This document shows, piece after piece, positions 16,164-22,996 of a stretch of 64,000 nucleotides of DNA. Made by a program: the position numbers and the translations under genes. This DNA is from Streptomyces shenzhenensis (GTDB lineage Bacteria; Actinomycetota; Actinomycetes; Streptomycetales; Streptomycetaceae). The notes below the pieces were generated by a model. It did no database searches, was not told where the DNA came from, and was given only the letters and a program-made list of their open reading frames with translations. The stretch is taken from positions 124,001-188,000 of the forward strand of contig NZ_JAJONF010000009.1 in NCBI RefSeq assembly GCF_021462265.1, given 5' to 3'. The stretch's first letter is position 1. Each line of letters starts with the position of its first letter.

Positions 16164-17621
16164 GTGAAGAAGTTCCGTCCGCAGTCAGGGTTCGTGGTGC
16201 AGGCGTTCCGGTTCGCGCTGGACCCCAGCGCCACCCAAGACACGGCGCTGCGCTCGCACTGCGGTGCCGCACGCGCCGCCTACAACTGGGCTGTCTCCTG
16301 GGTCGAGGCGTCGTGGTGGCAGCGCAAGGCCGAAGCCACCTACGGCACCTCCGAGGCCGAGCTGACCGAGTGGCGACCGTGGTCGCTGCCGTCGCTGCGG
16401 AAAGCATTCAACGAGGCCAAGCACACCGATCCGAGGTTCGCCGCCTGGTGGGACGAGAACTCCAAGGAGGCCTACAACACCGGCCTCGCCAACGCTGCTG
16501 CCGCGTTCGACAACTACGCCAAATCCAAGCAGGGCAAGCGGCGCGGCAAGCGTATGGGGGCTCCCCGGTTCAAGTCGAAGCGGAAGGCGCGCCTGTCCTG
16601 CCGGTTCACGACCGGCACGATCCGCGTCGACACTGACGGCCGGCACGTCACCCTGCCCCGGCTGGGCACAATCCGCACTCACGAGCCCACCGGTAGCCTC
16701 CTCGCCCGGGTCCAGGCCGGGACGGCCCGCATCCTGTCGGCGACCGTCAGGCAGGAGCGCGGGCGCTGGTCCGTCGCCTTCCAGGTGGAGGTGAAGCGGG
16801 ACCTGGTGAAGGTTGCCCGGCCGGACGTGGCGGTCGGTATCGATCTCGGCGTGAAGACCCTGGCGGTCATGGCCGACTCGACGGGCGAGATCCGCACCGT
16901 GCCAAATCCCGGGCACTACGACGCCGCGTGTAAGCAGTTGCGCCGCGCCTCTCGCACCGTCTCCCGCCGCCAAGGCCCCGACCGGCGCACCGGACAGAAG
17001 CCGTCGAAGCGGTGGAAGAAGGCCAGCGCCCAGCGCAACAAGGTGCACCACCGGGTCGCGAACCTCCGCGAAGACGCCCTGCACAAGCTGACCACGAAGG
17101 TGGCGGCCGAGTACGGCACGGTCGTGGTCGAAGACCTCAATGTCACCGGCATGCTGAAGAACCGGCGCCTGGCCCGCAGGATCGCTGATGCCGGGTTCGG
17201 GGAGATCCGCCGCCAGCTCGGCTACAAGACCCGCCAGCGCCACGCCACCCGCATGGTGGTCGCGGACCGCTGGTATCCATCCTCGAAGACCTGTTCCGGG
17301 TGCGGCGCGGTGAAAGCCAAGCTGCCGCTGCACGTCCGGACCTATCAGTGCGACGCCTGCGGCCTGGTACTCGACCGGGACGACAACGCCGCACTCAACC
17401 TCGCCGCGCTCGCGGCGACCTGCCCCACTGGTACCGGAGTGGCCGGAGACCAGGACACCGCCCCGGTGGTGTCGAACCCTCGTGGAGCCGACCAGAAGAC
17501 CCGCGCCACCCGCACCCGCCGCAAGGCGCGGGCGGGGCGGGCAGGTGGCGCAACACTGCCGCAGCAGCGGCAGACGGAAGCGAGAGACCGTACTCAAGCC
17601 GAAGCCCTCACACTTTGGTGA
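16164..17621 (+). CDS. tnpB: TnpB RNA-guided nuclease, lone
   Basis: This 485-aa OrfB/TnpB has a complete RuvC site: Asp in VGIDLGVKTLAVMADS (~226), Glu in VVVEDLNVTGMLK (~323) and Asp in the DRDDNAALNLAAL segment (~406). The zinc finger CSGCG...CDACG lies between the last two. The N-terminal HTH-like helix region (ALRSHCGAARAAYNWAVSWV) is also present. A ~70-residue basic, low-complexity tail after the RuvC core probably overlaps a guide-RNA scaffold. GTG 16164 is chosen because GAGAGGGGG lies 8 bases upstream (GTG 16155 is in frame too). There is no tnpA. It is an RNA-guided DNA endonuclease if active. Confidence 0.9.
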   Translation: MKKFRPQSGFVVQAFRFALDPSATQDTALRSHCGAARAAYNWAVSWVEASWWQRKAEATYGTSEAELTEWRPWSLPSLRKAFNEAKHTDPRFAAWWDENSKEAYNTGLANAAAAFDNYAKSKQGKRRGKRMGAPRFKSKRKARLSCRFTTGTIRVDTDGRHVTLPRLGTIRTHEPTGSLLARVQAGTARILSATVRQERGRWSVAFQVEVKRDLVKVARPDVAVGIDLGVKTLAVMADSTGEIRTVPNPGHYDAACKQLRRASRTVSRRQGPDRRTGQKPSKRWKKASAQRNKVHHRVANLREDALHKLTTKVAAEYGTVVVEDLNVTGMLKNRRLARRIADAGFGEIRRQLGYKTRQRHATRMVVADRWYPSSKTCSGCGAVKAKLPLHVRTYQCDACGLVLDRDDNAALNLAALAATCPTGTGVAGDQDTAPVVSNPRGADQKTRATRTRRKARAGRAGGATLPQQRQTEARDRTQAEALTLW

Positions 17622-17680
17622 TGGGACGGACCTTCCGGGTCGAAATTCCCGGAATGCTGAGACCTGACTACGGTCTCGGC
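17480..17680 (+). ncRNA. Candidate omega/reRNA region and right end of the TnpB unit
   Basis: In TnpB elements the guide RNA (omega RNA) overlaps the 3' end of tnpB and ends at the right boundary. Here the tnpB tail changes to basic low-complexity codons from ~17460. After the stop come two stem-loops: TTCCGGG/CCCGGAA (17633-17639 with 17648-17654) and GAGACC/GGTCTC (17659-17664 with 17672-17677). TGACTAC in the second loop (17665-17671) is inverted as GTAGTCA at 16126-16132 at the other side. The exact end is not visible, and the second stem may simply be a terminator. Confidence 0.4.
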
Positions 17681-17687
17681 AACGGCG

Positions 17688-18605
17688 TCAGGAGCCGAAG
17701 CGCACCAGCCACTCCGTGTGCGCCGGGGACATCAGGCGCTCCGTCTCCCCCACCGCCTCGGCCCAGCCCGTCTCCGTCACCGTCGTGGTCATGGCGATCC
17801 GGGCGGTCTCCAGATCCTGTTCGATGAGGGAGTGCGCGTACGTCAGCGGACCGTGCCGGCGTACCTCCTGCCAGGCGACGCCCGCCGCGGCGGCCGCGCT
17901 GAGCAGCCCCGCGAGGTCGGCGCCGCCGAGCAGGCCGACGGTCCGCAGCAGGGCGGCGGCGAGGGCGAAGAGGGTCAGCGCCGCGGTGACGAAGGACCAG
18001 CGGGCGGCGGCGCGGTGCGCGCGGGCGGCCCGGTTCTTGTACCAGACCGTCTGCTCCAGGAGCCGGTCGCGCAGGTAGAGGTCGCGGCGGGCCGCGAAGG
18101 ACTTGGCCCGCTCCGCGCGCATCCGCGGGGTGATCTGGCCCTTGCCCCGTTCGCCGGGGTCGCTGCGGGGGTCCTCCCAGCCGCAGGTGCGCAGCTCGCG
18201 CAGGCGTTCTTCGAGACGCTCGGCGAACACCCCGTCCGGGTCGGCGACACGGGAGTGGAAGGGGCCGCCGTGCGCCATGTACTGCCAGGCCAGCGACTTC
18301 AGCAGCTCGGCGGCGGCCCGGTGCGCCTGCCAGTGGGCGCGGCTGCGACGGCGCGAGGTGCTCAGGCCGAGGGCTATCGTCAGCCCGTACAGCACGGCGG
18401 CCAGCACCGTCATCACATGGCCCGACGCCTGCTCGGTCAGAACGGCGGCCGCGGTGGCCAGAAGCAGCAGGATCAGATGCGTGCGCACCGCCCGGAACGA
18501 GTCACTCTGATGGCGTAACGCCCACTCGTCACTCACCTGGAACAACGGCGGCAGATCCCGTTCGCCCAGCGTGGTGCCCGGTACAGGAGTGGTAGCGGCC
18601 CCCAT
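17688..18605 (-). CDS. DUF4231/SLATT-like membrane protein
   Basis: This 305-aa protein has two hydrophobic pairs: LILLLLATAAAVLTEQASG with TVLAAVLYGLTIALGLS (~45-80), and FVTAALTLFALAAALLRTVG with ADLAGLLSAAAAAGVAWQEV (~203-245). A charged helical region carrying KSLAWQYMAHGGPFH lies between them. This duplicated two-helix plan fits DUF4231, part of the SLATT superfamily of predicted pore-forming effectors in conflict systems. It faces away from fxsA with a shared 188-base intergenic region. Such genes commonly accompany FxSxx loci, so a membrane-acting partner of that system is likely. Confidence 0.7.
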   Translation of the reverse strand: MGAATTPVPGTTLGERDLPPLFQVSDEWALRHQSDSFRAVRTHLILLLLATAAAVLTEQASGHVMTVLAAVLYGLTIALGLSTSRRRSRAHWQAHRAAAELLKSLAWQYMAHGGPFHSRVADPDGVFAERLEERLRELRTCGWEDPRSDPGERGKGQITPRMRAERAKSFAARRDLYLRDRLLEQTVWYKNRAARAHRAAARWSFVTAALTLFALAAALLRTVGLLGGADLAGLLSAAAAAGVAWQEVRRHGPLTYAHSLIEQDLETARIAMTTTVTETGWAEAVGETERLMSPAHTEWLVRFGS

Positions 18606-18793
18606 GAACGCCCCCCGAATTCACCGCACGCCCCCGAAGGCTCGCGCGCGCCCCCGACAAGATGGCCCAGCAAAACAATGAGCGGGGAACGCGGGCCCGT
18701 GCACAAGAGGTTCACGCGGCATTCCTGGTATAGGGTCCGCACCATCGGGACCAGACACGGTTCCGCGCACCCGAACCGGAGCGACGAAACATC
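18606..18793. promoter_or_regulatory. Divergent promoter region of fxsA and DUF4231
   Basis: This is the 188-base region between divergent genes. TATAGG at 18729-18734 is a good -10 for fxsA, about 60 bases before its ATG, but no matching -35 is clear. A CCGGAG stretch 11-16 bases before the fxsA ATG may serve as a weak ribosome site. Confidence 0.4.
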
Positions 18794-18958
18794 ATGCCCA
18801 ACGCGACGCACTCCCTCGCCCCCGCGCCGGCCCCCCGGCACACCCGCCTGGCGGACATCGACCCGTACGAGGCCTCCGCGTCGCGCGACGCGGGCCGCGT
18901 GATCGACGTCCCCGACCACCGTTCGCACCGGTCGGTCACCTTCAACTCGGCGGCCTGA
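18794..18958 (+). CDS. fxsA: FxSxx-COOH RiPP precursor FxsA
   Basis: This 54-aa peptide has a proline/alanine-rich leader (SLAPAPAPRHTRLADIDPYE), a charged middle and the C-terminus VTFNSAA. The last five residues, F50-N51-S52-A53-A54, fit the FxSxx-COOH signature exactly. In this family the radical SAM enzyme FxsB links the Phe ring to the Ser side-chain region to make a small cyclophane at the free carboxyl end. It lies immediately ahead of fxsB, separated by a stem-loop region. The FxSxx ending plus the fxsB/C/T neighbours make the call secure despite the small size. Confidence 0.9.
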   Translation: MPNATHSLAPAPAPRHTRLADIDPYEASASRDAGRVIDVPDHRSHRSVTFNSAA

Positions 18959-18989
18959 GCAGAGGCGACGACGCGCGAGACAGCGCACT

Positions 18990-19075
18990 GACGTGGGTGC
19001 GCCGGCGGCCGCACGCGTCGCTCGTACCCACGTCGGGGCGCTGATGGTGCGTCAATGTTTGCCGTAGTAATACGG
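18990..19075 (+). terminator. Stem-loops between fxsA and fxsB
   Basis: GACGTGGGT (18990-18998) pairs perfectly with ACCCACGTC (19026-19034). Then CCGTA-GTAA-TACGG (19062-19075) forms a second, tight dyad. The first is suited to partial termination or mRNA stabilisation, so that precursor exceeds enzyme. The second, near an A/T-rich stretch, could be an operator or part of an fxsB promoter. Confidence 0.5.
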
Positions 19076-19119
19076 TTTGGCGCGCCCTGGGAGTGGGAAG
19101 CGCGCCTACACTTCCTTCG

Positions 19120-21270
19120 GTGACGAGCCAGTCGCCCGACAGCCCACCCCTGAGACAGTTGGTCCTCAAGATCCACAGTAGGTGTGATCTGCTCTGTGAC
19201 CACTGTTACGTGTACCAGCACGCCGACCAGAGCTGGCAGTCGCGCCCCACCTTCATCCGCCCTCGGACGGTGCGTTCCGTCGCCGCCCGGCTGGCGGAGC
19301 ACGTCGCCTCCCGGTCCCTCGAGTCCGTCTCGGTGATCCTGCACGGCGGTGAGCCGCTGCTGGTCGGCCCGGCCCGGCTGCGGGACATCTGCGCGGAGCT
19401 GACCCGCGCCCTCGCCCCGCTGACCGTGCTCGACCTGCGCATGCACACCAACGCGGTCACCCTGAACCGGCGCCACCTGGACGTCTGCCGGGAGTTCGGG
19501 GTCCGGGTCAGCGTGTCGCTCGACGGCGACCGCGCCGCCAACGACCGGCACCGGCTCGACCGCGGGGGCCGCAGCAGCTACGACCGGGTGGTCCGCGGCA
19601 TCCGGCTGCTCCAGGAGCCCGAGTACCGCCACCTGTTCAGCGGAGTGCTGTGCACGGTGGACGTCGCGAACGACCCGGTCGCCGTGCACGACGCCCTCTC
19701 CGAACTGGCCCCGCCGCGGATCGACTACCTGCTGCCGCACTCCACCTGGGACTCCCCGCCGCCCAACCCCGCCCAGGCGGCCACCCCCTACGCCGACTGG
19801 CTGCTCGCGGTCTTCGACCGCTGGGAGCGGCAGGGCCGCCCGATGCCGGTGCGGACCTTCGACTCGGTGCTCAGCACGCTGCGCGGCGGACCGCCCCTGA
19901 CCGAGGCGCTGGGCCTGGCGCCCAGCGACCTCGCCGTGATCGAGACGGACGGCACCTTCGAGCAGGCCGACTGGCTCAAGACCGCCTACGCGGGCGCTCC
20001 GGAGACCGGGTACGACGTCTTCCGGCACGGCTTCGCGGAGTTCGCCGCGCACCCCGGTGTCCAGGCCCGGCAGCGGGGCGTCGAGGGGGTCAGCGACACC
20101 TGCCGGCGCTGCCCGGTGGTGCGGTCCTGCGGCGGCGGCCTGTACGGGCACCGGTACAGCTCCGAGAACGGGTTCGACAACCCCAGTGTCTTCTGCGGTG
20201 ATCTGCGCTCCCTGGTGGAGGGCATCGCCGACCGGGTGACCGACCGCTCGTTCTCGCCCGCGGTGCTGGGCTCGGCCCACCTCTCCTGGGCCCAGCTGGA
20301 GCTGGACCGGCTGCTGCTGCGCCGGGCGCGGGGGCAGCTGGCGTCCGAGCCGGACTGGGCGGACGCCTGGCGGCTGCTGCTGGCCCTGGACGCGCGCCCC
20401 GAGACCGCCCGGCATCTCGACGCGGTGCTCGCGCACCCGTACGTGCGCACCAGCCTCCAGCGCTCCCTGCGCGGCCCCGCCGACACGGCCCGGTTCATGT
20501 CCCTGGCCGCCGCCACGGCCCTGCGGGCGGGGACCGCGGCCGTCCTGTCCTGGGACCAGCCCGGCACCCGGCTGCACCTGCCCACCTGGGGCACCTACCG
20601 CCTCAAGGCCGCGGGACGCATCGAGGTCACCGTGGCCCCGGACGCCTTCCGGGTGCGCGAAGGCGGCGAGCGGGACCCGGTGTGGGTGCGCCTCGACGAG
20701 GTCCCCGTCTCCGCGCGCTGGCGTCCCCTGGACCGGCTGCCGGTCCAGGACGGCCCGCTGGTCGACGACGCCGACCCCTACCGGGACTGCTACCCCTTCC
20801 CCGTCGCCCCGCCGCTGGAGTGCGGCGAGTTCGCCGAACGGATGGCCCGCGCCTACGAACTGCTGGCGAAGGACGCGCCGGACCGGCACTCCGACCCGGA
20901 CGCCTTCCGTCCCGTGGTCCTCACCCCGCTGGCGGCGGGCAGCGGTCTGGTGCTCGGTACCCACGGGTTCGGGGCGCTGGGCGTGGCGGTCGACGTGACG
21001 CCCGAGGAGTTCGCCCGGGAACTGACCGGTATCGGCCGCCGGGCCCGCCTGACCGCCCTGCGCGAGACGGCCGACCTGCACCGGCTGGGCAGCCCGGCCG
21101 GCGCCCTGCTGGACCGGGCGGACGAAGGGCTGGGCCGGCGGGCACGGGAGGAGGCGGCGGCCGCGCTCACGGCTCTCACCCTGCTGCCGGAGTCCGAACT
21201 GACCCCGACCGGGGCCGTGCTGGTGGCCCGCATGTGGTCGCAGTGGTCGAGTGTCCGCGAGGGATCATGA
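19120..21270 (+). CDS. fxsB: FxsB radical SAM/SPASM cyclophane maturase
   Basis: This 716-aa protein has the radical SAM cluster motif C22xxxC26xxC29 in SRCDLLCDHCYVYQH, followed by HGGEPLLVG and VSLDGDRAANDRHR typical of peptide-modifying rSAM enzymes. SPASM-type cysteines lie at ~327-360 (DTCRRCPVVRSCGGGLYGH, then FCGDL). Residues ~375-716 form a second domain resembling the HExxH protein at 28382-30178: both contain a DxDPYRD block followed by a helical stretch. The metal site is gone here, reading GIGRR. GTG 19120 has no ribosome site; an upstream GTG at 19093 is possible. Confidence 0.9.
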   Translation: MTSQSPDSPPLRQLVLKIHSRCDLLCDHCYVYQHADQSWQSRPTFIRPRTVRSVAARLAEHVASRSLESVSVILHGGEPLLVGPARLRDICAELTRALAPLTVLDLRMHTNAVTLNRRHLDVCREFGVRVSVSLDGDRAANDRHRLDRGGRSSYDRVVRGIRLLQEPEYRHLFSGVLCTVDVANDPVAVHDALSELAPPRIDYLLPHSTWDSPPPNPAQAATPYADWLLAVFDRWERQGRPMPVRTFDSVLSTLRGGPPLTEALGLAPSDLAVIETDGTFEQADWLKTAYAGAPETGYDVFRHGFAEFAAHPGVQARQRGVEGVSDTCRRCPVVRSCGGGLYGHRYSSENGFDNPSVFCGDLRSLVEGIADRVTDRSFSPAVLGSAHLSWAQLELDRLLLRRARGQLASEPDWADAWRLLLALDARPETARHLDAVLAHPYVRTSLQRSLRGPADTARFMSLAAATALRAGTAAVLSWDQPGTRLHLPTWGTYRLKAAGRIEVTVAPDAFRVREGGERDPVWVRLDEVPVSARWRPLDRLPVQDGPLVDDADPYRDCYPFPVAPPLECGEFAERMARAYELLAKDAPDRHSDPDAFRPVVLTPLAAGSGLVLGTHGFGALGVAVDVTPEEFARELTGIGRRARLTALRETADLHRLGSPAGALLDRADEGLGRRAREEAAAALTALTLLPESELTPTGAVLVARMWSQWSSVREGS

Positions 21271-21694
21271 CCGGGTGACGCGGTCGTTCGAGGGGTGCGG
21301 CGCGTGCCACTCCGCCGGGTGACGGGTGCGGCGCGTGCCACCACGCCGGGTACCTGATGCGGTCCAGGCGGCCCCGGCGCACCTGCCGGTGCGTGCCGGA
21401 CGGAAGGGGCAGCCGGGTCCCGTACGGCGCTCCCGCCCCGGAGGACAACGGCTTCGGGGCGGTCCGGCTGCCGCGCCGCGTGCCCTTCAGGGGCACGCGG
21501 GCGGTCGTGCTCCGCGGGATGCGGGACGTGGCGGGCCACGTCACGGGGCAGATGTCTGGATATCGCCGGGCTTTGGCGTGAAAGGAGTGAACCGGTTACG
21601 GGGTCCGTCGGGCACATTGTTGAGTCCGGCGGAGGCGCGCACCGGCGACGGGGTCCGTCCAGCGGCTCGCCGACGCGCAGGGGGACGTGCGGAC
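21271..21694 (+). other. Intergenic region between fxsB and fxsC
   Basis: These 424 bases contain no convincing gene. A 31-base tandem repeat starts at 21294 and 21325 (GGTGCGGCGCGTGCC...CGCCGGGT, two imperfect copies). A strong stem-loop GCGTGCCC-TTCAG-GGGCACGC spans 21478-21498 and probably ends the fxsAB transcript. The fxsC frame is open upstream of its start, but without a ribosome site that fits better than the one before 21695. Confidence 0.6.
21478..21498 (+). terminator. Stem-loop after fxsB
   Basis: GCGTGCCC and GGGCACGC are perfectly complementary over 8 bases around a TTCAG loop. It lies 208 bases after the fxsB stop and 197 before fxsC. There is no U-run, as is usual in this genus. 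Confidence 0.55.
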
Positions 21695-22996
21695 ATGGGG
21701 GAACGGGTGCAGGATCGGGTTCCGGACAACCGGCCCTATTTCTTCCTGTCGTACGCCCACACCCCTGCGTGGGGGCCGGACGGCGGCGACCCGGACCACT
21801 GGGTGCGGGTCCTGTTCAACGACCTGTGCAACCACATCATGGCCCTCACCGACCTGCCCGCGGGCTGCCCGGCCGGCTTCATGGACCGGGAGATGCGCTC
21901 CGGGGAGGGCTGGCCCGAGAAACTGAGCGAGAACCTCGCCTCCTGCCGGGTGTTCGTGCCGCTGTTCTCACCGCGCTACTTCTCCAGCGAGATGTGCGGC
22001 CGCGAGTGGTACGCGTTCCACGAGCGGATGCTGAACGCCAGGACCACCGGCACGGCCACCGCCTCCGCCATCGTGCCCGCCCTGTGGACGCGCGTCGACA
22101 TGCGCGAACTGCCGGACTCGGTACGGCACATCCACGTCGAGAACACCTCGTCGGGCGGGCGGTACCTGAGCAACGGGATCTACGGGCTGATCAAGCTCAG
22201 CCGGCTGCGCGACGAGTACGACGAGACCGTGTTCGGCCTCGCCGAGCGCATCGTGCAGGCGGCCCGCGAGTCCGGGCTGCCGCCCGGCCGTCCCCGGGAC
22301 TACGAGAGCACCCCGAGCGCCTTCAAACCGCGCGGCGCCGGACCCCGGCACATCCGGCTGACCGTGGCCGCGCCCAGCGAGGACTCGGTCCCGGAGCACC
22401 GCGACGCCCGGCCGTACGGCGACGACGCGCTGGACTGGAACCCGTACCACACCGAGTCGACCCGCGCGCTGTCCACGCACGCCGAGGAACTGATCCGCTC
22501 GCTGGACTACCGGGTGACCGTCGCCGCCTTCGACGACGAGAACCCCGTCGAGGAACCGCACGGATCCGGGGAGCGGCAGCCCGGCATCCTGCTGGTGGAC
22601 CAGTGGGCGCTGAGCGACGAGGAACGCCGCGGCAGGCTGAAGACGTTCGACGCGTACGCCCGCCCGTGGGTGAGCGCGATCGTGCCGCGCTGCCGGGCGG
22701 ACCTGCAGAACCACGGGGAGCAGGGGCGGCGGCTCGCCGAGGAGCTGGAACGGGTGATGCCGACGATCCTGGAGCGGGCCCGGCGCAGCGACACCCGGAT
22801 CGCCGTCAACGGCGTACCCACGCTCAAGTCCTTCACCAGGGTGCTGCCCGAGGTGGTCGCCTACACGACCCGGCAGTTCCTGAAGAACGCGGAGGTCCGA
22901 CTGCCGCCGGGCCCGCACGTCCCCAGGCCCCGTCTGGCGGACCCCTACCCGTCGTCCGGCCCGGACACGGGAGACGACCCCGGAGGAGAGGCATGA
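21695..22996 (+). CDS. fxsC: TIR-like protein FxsC
   Basis: This 433-aa protein has an N-terminal TIR-like domain (residues ~10-200): PYFFLSYAHTPAWGPDGGDP, the conserved FMDREMRSGEGWPEKLSENL, CRVFVPLFSPRYFSSEMCGR and EWYAFHERM. The second half is alpha/beta with DYRVTVAAFDDENP and ILLVDQWALSDEERR and may be a second degenerate TIR fold. NCBI names such proteins FxsC, the TIR-like component of FxSxx-COOH systems. ATG 21695 has GGGGGA upstream. It overlaps fxsT by ATGA. NAD hydrolysis is not assured, because the catalytic Glu cannot be placed with confidence. Confidence 0.88.
   Translation: MGERVQDRVPDNRPYFFLSYAHTPAWGPDGGDPDHWVRVLFNDLCNHIMALTDLPAGCPAGFMDREMRSGEGWPEKLSENLASCRVFVPLFSPRYFSSEMCGREWYAFHERMLNARTTGTATASAIVPALWTRVDMRELPDSVRHIHVENTSSGGRYLSNGIYGLIKLSRLRDEYDETVFGLAERIVQAARESGLPPGRPRDYESTPSAFKPRGAGPRHIRLTVAAPSEDSVPEHRDARPYGDDALDWNPYHTESTRALSTHAEELIRSLDYRVTVAAFDDENPVEEPHGSGERQPGILLVDQWALSDEERRGRLKTFDAYARPWVSAIVPRCRADLQNHGEQGRRLAEELERVMPTILERARRSDTRIAVNGVPTLKSFTRVLPEVVAYTTRQFLKNAEVRLPPGPHVPRPRLADPYPSSGPDTGDDPGGEA

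Noticed and set aside
21769..22992. Upstream extension of the fxsT frame across fxsC
   Set aside because: It overlaps the well-supported TIR-like protein in another frame and has Arg/Pro-rich noise; the ATG at 22993 with ATGA overlap fits.
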